A stretch of DNA of 5,772 nt from Aliarcobacter sp. (GTDB lineage Bacteria; Campylobacterota; Campylobacteria; Campylobacterales; Arcobacteraceae): assembly GCA_017996075.1 (NCBI GenBank), contig JAGOHQ010000055.1, positions 1-5,772 on the forward strand, written 5' to 3'. This document shows positions 1 through 5,666 of this stretch, piece by piece. Below the pieces are notes generated by a model. The model was not told the DNA's origin, did no database searches, and saw only the letters and a program-made list of their open reading frames with translations. Every line of letters begins with the position of its first letter. Positions within the stretch are counted from its first letter, which is position 1. The position numbers and the translations under genes are program-made.

Positions 1-629
1 ATTATATTCAAAATAATATCTCATATATCAAAGATCCAACTTTTATATATGAAACCCCATATAAAGAGATGAAAGATGAATATATAAATAATAAAATTAA
101 AAAATTTATGATAGAAAAATTTGATGAAAAGTATGTTAAATCACAAGATATTAAATATTTTAAGCAAGATTTGAATTTTGATGATTTAAAAAATGAAGCA
201 AAAAATATAGAAATTTCATCTTCAAATAATAATCTTGGAATTAACAATGAGTATTATTCAAAATATGTTGAACCACAAATTGCAAAAAATAGCTTCCCAT
301 TTGAAATAGTAATCCCTCCATCTTTGGAAAAAAATGAAGAGTATCAAGATTTTTTAGATTTACTAGATTTTTTAGATAGCTACAAAATTAAACCACTTTT
401 TATAATGCAAGATTTACACCCTTATGTATTTAGTAAAAATAGAGAAAATGCAAACTTACTTATGGAAACAATAAAATCAAAAGTTTTGGAACATAACTTT
501 GAATATATGGATATGTGGACATATAAAAAAGAGGATTATGAGATTGGAACATTAACAGATATTGTTCATTTTGGTGAGTTAGGTTGGGTTAAAGCCAATC
601 AAAAAATAGTTGATTATTTTGTTAAATAA
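1..629 (+). CDS. dltD: DltD, D-alanyl transfer protein (3' part; 5' end outside window)
   Basis: DltD is an envelope-facing SGNH-type acyltransferase that hands D-alanine to its final acceptor in the dlt pathway. The reading frame is open from position 3 with no stop before 629, so the gene enters from upstream; the ATG at 69 is internal. The 208 visible residues are the C-terminal half of a protein usually near 400 residues. Near the end is T-D-I-V-H-F-G-E-L-G-W, matching the conserved D-x-x-H of the catalytic triad (Asp codon 558-560, His codon 567-569). The nucleophilic Ser and the N-terminal membrane anchor would lie upstream, off the window. The segment around F-I-M-Q-D-L-H-P-Y is also typical of the family. 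The gene is followed after 9 nt by dltX in the same frame, then dltB and dltA. An imperfect 18-nt duplication at 347-382 encodes D-F-L-D-L-L-D-F-L-D. Family assignment is firm; the acceptor is unknown. Confidence 0.9.
   Translation, partial: YIQNNISYIKDPTFIYETPYKEMKDEYINNKIKKFMIEKFDEKYVKSQDIKYFKQDLNFDDLKNEAKNIEISSSNNNLGINNEYYSKYVEPQIAKNSFPFEIVIPPSLEKNEEYQDFLDLLDFLDSYKIKPLFIMQDLHPYVFSKNRENANLLMETIKSKVLEHNFEYMDMWTYKKEDYEIGTLTDIVHFGELGWVKANQKIVDYFVK
347..382 (+). repeat. Imperfect 18-nt tandem duplication inside dltD
   Basis: The 13-mer AGATTTTTTAGAT occurs at 347-359 and again at 365-377, exactly 18 nt apart. It encodes the repeated D-F-L-D in an acidic, leucine-rich stretch. The spacing is a multiple of three, so the frame is kept. 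It is probably a small slippage duplication within a helix of DltD, and no function is claimed. Confidence 0.55.
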
Positions 630-634
630 GGAAA
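628..634 (+). promoter_or_regulatory. Ribosome binding site of dltX
   Basis: AAGGAAA begins inside the dltD stop codon. The AAGGA core (628-632) ends 6 nt before the TTG at 639. No ATG or GTG start in this frame follows the dltD stop, so this site supports the TTG as the true start. Confidence 0.65.
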
Positions 635-638
635 TTTT

Positions 639-779
639 TTGAGATATTTTTTTAAATTCTTTTTTATATATCTGCTTTTGATAGTTGGTCTTTTGTATAT
701 TTTAGCTGATGAAAATATAAATGATTTAAGTGGGAATGATGTTGATTCTACTGTTGAATTTGTATATGAGGAGTTTTAA
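639..779 (+). CDS. dltX: DltX-like microprotein, single membrane helix with C-terminal F-x-Y-x-x-F
   Basis: This is a 46-residue protein starting at TTG (639-641) with AAGGA 6 nt upstream. Its stop TAA (777-779) overlaps the dltB ATG by 1 nt. It has a short basic/aromatic N-terminus (M-R-Y-F-F-K), one hydrophobic helix at about residues 7-23, an acidic polar stretch (24-40), and ends exactly in F41-V-Y43-E-E-F46. In Gram-positive dlt operons the microprotein DltX has the same layout and a C-terminal F-x-Y-x-x-F (for example F-I-Y-N-E-F), whose Tyr is proposed to accept D-alanine from DltB and pass it to DltD. By the positive-inside rule the C-terminus should face the periplasm, where DltD works. 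Position between dltD and dltB, good spacing and translational coupling support a real gene. Firmicutes usually carry dltX upstream of dltA, so the location differs. The function is inferred from motif and context; easily missed because of its size and TTG start. Confidence 0.85.
   Translation: MRYFFKFFFIYLLLIVGLLYILADENINDLSGNDVDSTVEFVYEEF
768..773 (+). promoter_or_regulatory. Ribosome binding site of dltB
   Basis: GAGGAG lies within the last sense codons of dltX, 5 nt before the dltB ATG at 779. With the TAATG stop/start overlap it indicates translational coupling of dltX and dltB. Confidence 0.65.
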
Positions 780-1918
780 TGTATGATTTTTTTCCTTTTT
801 CAGGAGTTGGATTTTTTATAATAAGCTTTTCATTTATTCTTTTCTTACATATATTTAAAAATATTTTAAGTAAATTTATCTCATATAAAATGGTTATTTT
901 TATAGCTGTTGTTGTTTATATATCTTTTGCTATTCCTGACTCTTATTTGATCTTTTTACTTCTTATTTATACTTATGTTATTTACTATATTTTTGTAAAA
1001 AATGATTATAAAGAGACACTTTTCGCAATGATTGTTATAGCCTTTCCTATGATGTTACATAAAATTGATTTAGATAATCCTATGTTTAAAATTATAGGTA
1101 TTTCATATATTACATTTAGGACTATTCAAGCAATAGTTGATAGTCACAACTATGGAAAACTATCATTTTTTGAGTTTACATCATTTTTACTATTTCCTAC
1201 AACTCTACTAGCAGGTCCAATAGATAGATCATACAGATTTCAAGAGGATTTACAAAAAGGTTATGAAAATTTAACTTTAGCAAATATATTAAAAGGTTGG
1301 GAAATTTTAGTTGTTGGAGTTTTATTTAAATTCGTTTTTGCAAAGCTTGTTACTATGTATTGGCTTGGAAAAATAGATGAAAATAGTATCTTGTTTTTTG
1401 ATATGGCAAATAGTGCATATGCATACACAACTTATCTTTTTTTTGATTTTGCTGGGTATAGTGCAATGGCTGTTGGATTAAGTATAATGATGGGTATTTT
1501 TGTTCCAATGAACTTTAATCATCCATATCTTGCACCAAATCCACAAGATTTCTGGAGAAGATTTCACATAACTTTAGGGAGTTGGCTAACTGATTACTTC
1601 TTTAAACCATTATATAAATATCTTCATAATTTTGATTTTCTAAAGAAAAGAAAGTTACTTATACAAAATATTGCAATAACATGTACTTTTTTGCTTATGG
1701 GAGTTTGGAATGGTTTAAATTGGTACTTTATTTTTAGTGGTTTTTTATTTGGAATCTATTCAAGTATTCATAACTCTTATGTTTTGTATGTTAAAAAGGG
1801 TGGATATGACTATTTTTCATTTTTTCCAGATATTATAAGTATAAATTTAAAAAGATTTTTGATGATAAATGCAGCAGTTTTTGCTCTATATTTTTTTAGT
1901 GGAAGGGTTCCTTTATGA
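779..1918 (+). CDS. dltB: DltB, MBOAT-family D-alanyl transfer membrane protein
   Basis: DltB is an inner-membrane O-acyltransferase that takes D-alanine from the DltC carrier and moves it to the outer face. The protein has 379 residues, slightly shorter than Gram-positive DltB (about 400), and is strongly hydrophobic with many membrane helices. Family motifs in order are G-I-S-Y-I-T-F (107-113), A-G-P-I-D-R (145-150), Y-L-F-F-D-F-A-G-Y (219-227), N-F-N-H-P-Y (245-250), D-F-W-R-R-F-H (257-263) and M-G-V-W-N-G (307-312). His263 corresponds to the first conserved MBOAT His. Residue 311, 48 residues on, is Asn (AAT, 1709-1711) where the catalytic His of M-G-x-W-H-G is expected. The C-terminus (F-S-G-R-V-P-L) looks intact, so the gene is not truncated. 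GAGGAG precedes the ATG, which overlaps the dltX stop; the TGA overlaps the dltA ATG by 4 nt. Identity as DltB rather than AlgI/PatA is supported by A-G-P-I-D-R and its dltX/dltA neighbours. Confidence 0.92.
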   Translation: MYDFFPFSGVGFFIISFSFILFLHIFKNILSKFISYKMVIFIAVVVYISFAIPDSYLIFLLLIYTYVIYYIFVKNDYKETLFAMIVIAFPMMLHKIDLDNPMFKIIGISYITFRTIQAIVDSHNYGKLSFFEFTSFLLFPTTLLAGPIDRSYRFQEDLQKGYENLTLANILKGWEILVVGVLFKFVFAKLVTMYWLGKIDENSILFFDMANSAYAYTTYLFFDFAGYSAMAVGLSIMMGIFVPMNFNHPYLAPNPQDFWRRFHITLGSWLTDYFFKPLYKYLHNFDFLKKRKLLIQNIAITCTFLLMGVWNGLNWYFIFSGFLFGIYSSIHNSYVLYVKKGGYDYFSFFPDIISINLKRFLMINAAVFALYFFSGRVPL

Positions 1919-3351
1919 GATTCGATTTTAAACTTTTAGATTTTGTTGAGTGTGAAAAAGAGTTTGACAAATTGGCTGTTTGTGGAAGTGACAAAGATTT
2001 AACGTGGAGTGAGTTAAAAAATGAAGTAGATAGTTTTAAGAAAAAACTTCAAAAATATAATCTTCCAAAAGGGCATCCAGTTCTTATTTATGGACATAAG
2101 GAAGTAGATTTTATTGTAAGTATTATAAGCTGTATGAGTTTAGGGTTTCCATATATTCCTATTGATACAATTTATCCAAAAGATAGAGTTGATAAAATAG
2201 CAAGTATTGTAAAATCTGCTATCAAAATAGATACAATAGAAAATAAAATAGATTTTAATCAAAGCAATATATCTACTTCATATTTATTAAGTGACCCAAT
2301 AATTTATATTATTTTTACATCAGGAAGTACAGGTGAACCAAAAGGGGTTCAAATTACACAAAACTCTATTTTGGATTTTGAAAAGTGGTTAAATAGTGAT
2401 TTTGGACTATCAAAAGATAGTGTATTTATGAATCAAGCACCTTTTAGTTTTGATTTATCTGTTTATGAATTAGTTGGTTTTTTATCTTTAGGAGCAACTA
2501 TTGTTTTAAATAGTAAAGATACTATAGAAAATCATCTTTTATATTTTGAAAGATTGAAAAAATACTCTTGCGATGTTTGGGTTTCAACGCCATCATTCAT
2601 TAGTAAGCTTTTACTTTCATCTGAGTTTGAAGAAAAAAATATAAAAAGTTTAAAAACCTTTCTTTTTTGTGGAGAGGTTTTACCTTCAAACACTGTAAAA
2701 AGAATAAAAAATAGTTTTCCATCTTCTATTGTTTTAAATACATATGGACCAACAGAAGCTACAGTTGCTACAACTTTGATAGAAATCACCTCTGATATTT
2801 TAGAAAAATATTCAAAAAATTTACCAGTTGGTTATGTAAAAGAGAATTCAAAGATAAATTTATTAGATATTGATGAGCAAAATATTGGAGAGCTTGAGAT
2901 TGTTGGAGACAATGTATCTATTGGATATTTTAAAAATGAAGAGTTAAATAAGCAAAAATTTGAGAAAAAATATGAAAAAAGAAGTTTCAGAACAGGAGAT
3001 TTCGGTTATTTTGAAGATGGTTTACTATTTTTTTCAAATAGAAAAGATGAGCTTATAAAACTTCATGGATTTAGAATAGAACTAGGTGAGATAGATAAAG
3101 AGCTTCTTAGTGATAAAATGGTAAGTGAATCTATAACAATTCCACTAAAAAGAGGAAATGATGTTGCAAAGATTATCTCTTTTGTTATAGGTTCTAAATC
3201 CTTAGATATTGAAGTTTTAAAGCATAATATCTCAAAAAATCTTCCATACTATATGATTCCATCAGATATTGTTGTGTTAGATAAATTTCCATACAATTCA
3301 AACCATAAAATTGATAAAAATGAGTTGATAAATATTTATAAAAGTATCTAA
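1915..3351 (+). CDS. dltA: DltA, D-alanine--D-alanyl carrier protein ligase
   Basis: DltA is a cytoplasmic adenylating enzyme: it converts D-alanine plus ATP to D-alanyl-AMP and loads it on the phosphopantetheine arm of DltC. The protein has 478 residues (family about 500). ANL-superfamily core motifs appear in order: P-loop T-S-G-S-T-G-E-P-K-G (135-144), N-Q-A-P-F-S-F-D-L-S-V (173-183, the DltA-type A4 motif), Y-G-P-T-E (277-281), R-T-G-D (Asp362), R-K-D-E-L-I-K-L-H-G-F-R (from Arg376), and the C-terminal Lys465 in N-H-K-I-D-K. F-C-G-E-V-L-P carries Cys252, matching the Cys that lines the D-Ala pocket in characterised DltA enzymes. All catalytic positions are present, so it should be active. 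It starts at an ATG inside the dltB stop (ATGA), with GGAAGGG at 1901-1907. It is the last gene of the operon. The usual partner dltC is not in this window and is expected upstream of dltD. Confidence 0.95.
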   Translation: MRFDFKLLDFVECEKEFDKLAVCGSDKDLTWSELKNEVDSFKKKLQKYNLPKGHPVLIYGHKEVDFIVSIISCMSLGFPYIPIDTIYPKDRVDKIASIVKSAIKIDTIENKIDFNQSNISTSYLLSDPIIYIIFTSGSTGEPKGVQITQNSILDFEKWLNSDFGLSKDSVFMNQAPFSFDLSVYELVGFLSLGATIVLNSKDTIENHLLYFERLKKYSCDVWVSTPSFISKLLLSSEFEEKNIKSLKTFLFCGEVLPSNTVKRIKNSFPSSIVLNTYGPTEATVATTLIEITSDILEKYSKNLPVGYVKENSKINLLDIDEQNIGELEIVGDNVSIGYFKNEELNKQKFEKKYEKRSFRTGDFGYFEDGLLFFSNRKDELIKLHGFRIELGEIDKELLSDKMVSESITIPLKRGNDVAKIISFVIGSKSLDIEVLKHNISKNLPYYMIPSDIVVLDKFPYNSNHKIDKNELINIYKSI

Positions 3352-3376
3352 AACAAAGAGTTTTATCTCTTTGTTT
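3351..3376. terminator. Hairpin terminator between convergent dltA and DUF2325 genes
   Basis: AAACAAAGAG (3351-3360) pairs perfectly over 10 bp with CTCTTTGTTT (3367-3376) around the loop TTTTAT. The left arm begins with the last base of the dltA stop codon. The T-rich 3' arm can serve as U-tract on the + strand, and the symmetric arm gives GTTTT on the - strand. It therefore probably ends both dltA and the converging DUF2325 transcript. Confidence 0.75.
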
Positions 3377-3384
3377 ATATAAAT

Positions 3385-3717
3385 TTACAGTTCTTTATTA
3401 TAGCAGTTTGCATAACATTGACTACAATCTTTTATCCCCATAATTTTTACATATTCATCATATACACAAGATATTGATCTTTTAGCACAAATAAATGGAA
3501 TATTTCTTTTTTTAGCTTCATTTTTATATTTTAGCATTGTATTGTGGTTTAAAAAAGATGTTAGCATAACTATACAATCTGTATCTTGTGGTACTTTTTT
3601 CTTAGGTGCTGAAGATTTTTTTCTTGCATCCCAGTGATTTATAGTTTTTGCTCCCATTTGTGTTAGCATAGAAGATATTTGAGATATTTGGTCTCCGCCA
3701 ATTATTAAAATACTCAT
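3385..3717 (-). CDS. DUF2325-family protein with Cys-rich C-terminal tail
   Basis: A 110-residue soluble protein with no signal peptide or membrane helix. The start M-S-I-L-I-I-G-G, then H-W-D-A-R (28-32), D-C-I-V-M-L-T (47-53), N-H-N (57-59) and A-K-K-R-N-I-P-F (68-75) are the pattern of the DUF2325 family, a small Rossmann-like fold of unknown biochemical role. Beyond the usual domain the tail holds Cys98-x2-Cys101-x3-Cys105; further cysteines are at 48, 77 and 84. This suggests metal or Fe-S binding, which is inference. The ATG is preceded by AAAGGGA at 3722-3728. Two Fur-box-like palindromes upstream suggest induction under iron limitation. It is monocistronic here: it converges with dltA and is separated from the lytic transglycosylase gene by that gene's terminator. 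No specific function is assigned. Confidence 0.8.
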   Translation of the reverse strand: MSILIIGGDQISQISSMLTQMGAKTINHWDARKKSSAPKKKVPQDTDCIVMLTSFLNHNTMLKYKNEAKKRNIPFICAKRSISCVYDEYVKIMGIKDCSQCYANCYNKEL

Positions 3718-3731
3718 TATTTCCCTTTATA

Positions 3732-3748
3732 TTGATAATTAATATCAA
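3732..3748. promoter_or_regulatory. Fur box 1, proximal to the DUF2325 gene
   Basis: TTGATAATTAATATCAA differs at a single defined position from the inverted-repeat Fur site TTGATAAT-n-ATTATCAA known in Campylobacterota. It lies 15 nt upstream of the ATG, over the expected transcription start and just downstream of a candidate -10. That is a classic repression position. Iron-dependent Fur binding is inferred from sequence only. Confidence 0.65.
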
Positions 3749-3749
3749 A

Positions 3750-3755
3750 ATAATA
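3750..3755 (-). promoter_or_regulatory. Candidate -10 element of the DUF2325 gene
   Basis: On the - strand this reads TATTAT, one base from TATAAT, with an AT-rich upstream region and no clear -35. Lack of a conserved -35 is normal for sigma-70 promoters of Campylobacterota. The predicted start near 3743 falls inside Fur box 1. Confidence 0.4.
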
Positions 3756-3785
3756 GTGGAATAAAACTTTAATTTTTATTAAAAT

Positions 3786-3802
3786 ATGATAATTGGTATC
3801 AA
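3786..3802. promoter_or_regulatory. Fur box 2, distal to the DUF2325 gene
   Basis: ATGATAATTGGTATCAA has TGATA/TATCA arms. Its 15-nt core differs from that of box 1 at only two positions. The centres of the two boxes are 54 nt apart, about five helical turns, so both lie on the same DNA face and flank the candidate promoter. No other promoter that it could serve is evident nearby. Confidence 0.55.
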
Positions 3803-3830
3803 AAAGAAAAAGATTTTTTGTAAAAGAGAT

Positions 3831-3868
3831 GTAAAAACAACTAGGCTATGCTAGTTGTTATATTTTAC
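3831..3868 (-). terminator. Hairpin terminator of the lytic transglycosylase gene
   Basis: AACAACTAG (3836-3844) pairs perfectly over 9 bp with CTAGTTGTT (3851-3859) around a 6-nt loop. On the - strand the second arm runs into GTTTTTAC, which serves as U-tract. An outer pairing of GTAAAA (3831-3836) with TTTTAC (3863-3868) is an alternative extension that reaches into the stop codon. It isolates the downstream DUF2325 gene from read-through. Confidence 0.7.
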
Positions 3869-4362
3869 ACGTTGAATTTTTTTAGTTCTTTAATTATTAG
3901 AGCAATCTCTTTTGAGTACTCTTTTGCTTGTTTGCTATTAAATTTATAACCAGCATTGTAGCTTCCCCAAACTTTTGTCCAATCATTTCTATGGATTTTT
4001 TGCCAAAAAGTAAGTTCTTCTATCGCATTTTTTGTTGCAAACTGAAAATCTGAAACCAATTTTGATGCAAAAACATTTCTATTCCAAGTAGTATCTTTTA
4101 TATTTTGTCTACTTAAAACAGTTTTAATATTTGCTTGATAAAGACCAAAATCTTTTGTGTCAAGATTTACCATATACTCACCAAGTTTTGATTCTTTGAT
4201 TGCTATTGCCATCAAAGTATAACTAAGTCCAGTATCTTGCCCATGTTTTTTTATCTCTTTTAGTGTCTCTAGTTGCTCGGGCGTTAAGTTTTTTATATCT
4301 ACATTAGATGCAAAAACATTAGAAATAAATAGTAAAATCAGTAATAAAGATTTAAATTTCAA
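3865..4362 (-). CDS. Small secreted lytic transglycosylase (SLT/lysozyme-like fold)
   Basis: A 165-residue protein with an N-terminal signal peptide: basic start M-K-F-K, hydrophobic core at about 5-17, and likely cleavage after V-F-A18. The mature part resembles the lytic transglycosylase catalytic domain, which cleaves the MurNAc-GlcNAc bond of peptidoglycan in the periplasm. Visible motifs are the I-K-E57-S motif with the likely catalytic Glu, G-L-Y-Q (73-76, usually G-L-M-Q), and W-G-S-Y-N-A-G-Y (132-139). It has no LysM, SPOR or other wall-binding domain, so it is a minimal single-domain enzyme. A specialised role such as passage of a secretion or motility structure is possible, but nothing nearby supports one. 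The start is TTG (4360-4362), fixed by AAGGAG (4369-4374) 6 nt upstream and by the signal peptide. It lies 75 nt downstream of the amidase gene, either in its transcript or with its own weak promoter, and ends at a terminator. Confidence 0.82.
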   Translation of the reverse strand: MKFKSLLLILLFISNVFASNVDIKNLTPEQLETLKEIKKHGQDTGLSYTLMAIAIKESKLGEYMVNLDTKDFGLYQANIKTVLSRQNIKDTTWNRNVFASKLVSDFQFATKNAIEELTFWQKIHRNDWTKVWGSYNAGYKFNSKQAKEYSKEIALIIKELKKFNV

Positions 4363-4437
4363 TGTTTTCTCCTTTATAAAATTTTTTTAATAGGTATAAA
4401 TAGTATTTTAAAATTGTGTAATAATTGTAAAATGAGA
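4363..4437 (-). other. 75-nt gap between the amidase and lytic transglycosylase genes
   Basis: This very AT-rich spacer holds the ribosome site AAGGAG (4369-4374) of the downstream gene. I see no convincing hairpin to end the amidase transcript. TTACAA with AATACT 17 nt on is only a weak promoter candidate. The lytic transglycosylase could therefore be the third gene of the ogt transcript or have its own start. Confidence 0.4.
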
Positions 4438-5154
4438 TTAATTTAATCCAATATCTATATATTTTCTAACTTTTAAAATTTCATCTTTATCAAATTTTGC
4501 TTCTAAAATTGTTTTATTATCATCTTTTATAATATTTCCAAATGGCGATATTATAGCACTTCCTTTTGCCATATTATCGTTTGCACTATTACTTGCAATT
4601 ACAAAACTTTGATTAACTAAAGCTAGAGCTTTACTAATAGTTTCATAATGTTCTTTTCTTTTTATCCCCCACATAGCAGGATTTAAAATAATATCAGCAC
4701 CTTTTATCTGTTCCCAAAGAGTAGGAAATCTAAGCTCAAAACATATTAAAGTTGCTATTTTTAAACCATTTATATCTATAATTTTTATATTACTATCTTT
4801 TGATGGAGTAAAATATTTATCCTCATCTCCTAGAGGAAAAAGTTTTATCTTATCTTGAGTATGGACAATATTTTTATTAAAAAAGATAAATAATCTATTG
4901 TAAAATTTATCATCTTCTTTTATAATTGTTGTAATTGCTATAATTTTATTTTCTGAAAGCTCTTTTATCTCATCTATTGCTTTTATTGAAAAAATACTAG
5001 CTTCTTCCATCTTATCATATGCAAAACCTACAAGTGCTAATTCAGGTGCTAAAATTAGTGACTCATTTTTACAAGATAGAATTAAATTTTTCAAATTTTC
5101 AAGATTTGTTTCAAAGTTTTCACAAGTTTTCATTTGAAGGGATATTAAGTTCAT
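4438..5154 (-). CDS. Carbon-nitrogen hydrolase (nitrilase superfamily amidase)
   Basis: A 238-residue cytoplasmic amidase-like enzyme with the complete Glu-Lys-Cys triad of the nitrilase superfamily: Glu38 in L-A-P-E-L-A-L-V-G-F, Lys102 in Q-D-K-I-K-L-F-P, and nucleophile Cys138 in L-I-C-F-E-L-R-F-P. The C-F-E-L-R-F-P context resembles the omega-amidase/Nit2/YafV branch (C-Y-D-L-R-F-P), and the length is close to YafV; the substrate cannot be read from sequence. The start is ATG 5152-5154, because AAGGAG (5159-5164) lies 4 nt upstream, it overlaps the ogt stop as ATGA, and M-N-L-I-S-L-Q begins the first beta strand of the family. A longer reading from TTG at 5196 would add a basic 14-residue extension that overlaps ogt, and is unlikely. 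Coupled to ogt, it may act in metabolite repair, but this is inference. Confidence 0.85.
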   Translation of the reverse strand: MNLISLQMKTCENFETNLENLKNLILSCKNESLILAPELALVGFAYDKMEEASIFSIKAIDEIKELSENKIIAITTIIKEDDKFYNRLFIFFNKNIVHTQDKIKLFPLGDEDKYFTPSKDSNIKIIDINGLKIATLICFELRFPTLWEQIKGADIILNPAMWGIKRKEHYETISKALALVNQSFVIASNSANDNMAKGSAIISPFGNIIKDDNKTILEAKFDKDEILKVRKYIDIGLN

Positions 5155-5666
5155 TCTTCTCCTTTTTCTAAATTTAGTAGATACTCTTTTATCCAAATTC
5201 CACCAGTGTAACCACCTATGTTTCCATTATTTGCTATTACTCTATGGCAGGGTACAATTATACTTAAATTATTTTTACCATTTGCATTTGCAACAGCCCT
5301 ATATGCTTTTTCATTTCCAATATTTTTTGCTTCTTCTTTGTAGCTAATAGTTTGTCCATACTTTATTTTTTGTAAAGCTTCCCAACATTTTATTTGAAAA
5401 GGAGTTCCTATTAGCCTAATTGGAATTGTAAAATTATCTCTTTGATTTTTAAAATACTCATCTAACTCTATTTTTAATTTTTGAAATTTACTATCATCTT
5501 CTACAATATTTGAAGCTTTTAATATTTTTTTGAAGCTCTCTAATTTTTTATTACAAAACTCTTTTTCAAAAGGCACAAATAGTATTAGTTCCTCTTGAAA
5601 AATAGCTGTAAACATTATAAGTTTTTGAGTTTGAATAGTTGTTGTATAAATAGTGTAATCTTTCAT
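5151..5666 (-). CDS. ogt: Methylated-DNA--protein-cysteine S-methyltransferase
   Basis: A 171-residue suicide DNA-repair protein that transfers the alkyl group from O6-alkylguanine (and O4-alkylthymine) to its own cysteine. The N-terminal domain (1-80) starts M-K-D-Y-T-I-Y. The C-terminal DNA-binding/active-site domain begins G-T-P-F-Q-I-K-C-W (87-95) and holds S-Y-K (Tyr109), the probable arginine finger in Y-R-A-V-A-N-A (Arg123), the active site P-C-H-R-V (Cys140) and G-G-Y-T-G-G (151-156). No AdaA-type or AraC domain is present, so it is a stand-alone Ogt-type enzyme. The usual N-P before the active site is replaced by N-G-K-N-N, a mild divergence. The ATG at 5664-5666 fits the family N-terminus but has no clear ribosome site. 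Its stop overlaps the amidase ATG by 4 nt. Confidence 0.93.
   Translation of the reverse strand: MKDYTIYTTTIQTQKLIMFTAIFQEELILFVPFEKEFCNKKLESFKKILKASNIVEDDSKFQKLKIELDEYFKNQRDNFTIPIRLIGTPFQIKCWEALQKIKYGQTISYKEEAKNIGNEKAYRAVANANGKNNLSIIVPCHRVIANNGNIGGYTGGIWIKEYLLNLEKGEE

Noticed and set aside
8..247. Reverse-strand open frame opposite dltD
   Set aside because: Shadow of dltD coding sequence: low-complexity F/I/S-rich translation, no recognisable domain, no independent support.
69..629. dltD as a complete 186-residue gene starting at ATG 69
   Set aside because: The frame is open from position 3 with no stop, the ATG has no ribosome site, and the family needs an N-terminal half with the catalytic Ser. 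It is a gene cut by the window edge.
2532..2789. Reverse-strand open frame inside dltA
   Set aside because: It lies wholly within the conserved core of dltA, including the Y-G-P-T-E motif region, and has no recognisable features.
5155..5196. Amidase starting at TTG 5196 with a 14-residue basic N-terminus
   Set aside because: The extension overlaps ogt, has no ribosome site and falls outside the family fold. ATG 5154 has AAGGAG and the ATGA overlap.
5613..5615. Alternative ATG start for ogt (residue 18)
   Set aside because: It has no ribosome site either and would remove the M-K-D-Y-T-I-Y strand that matches the start of the family.
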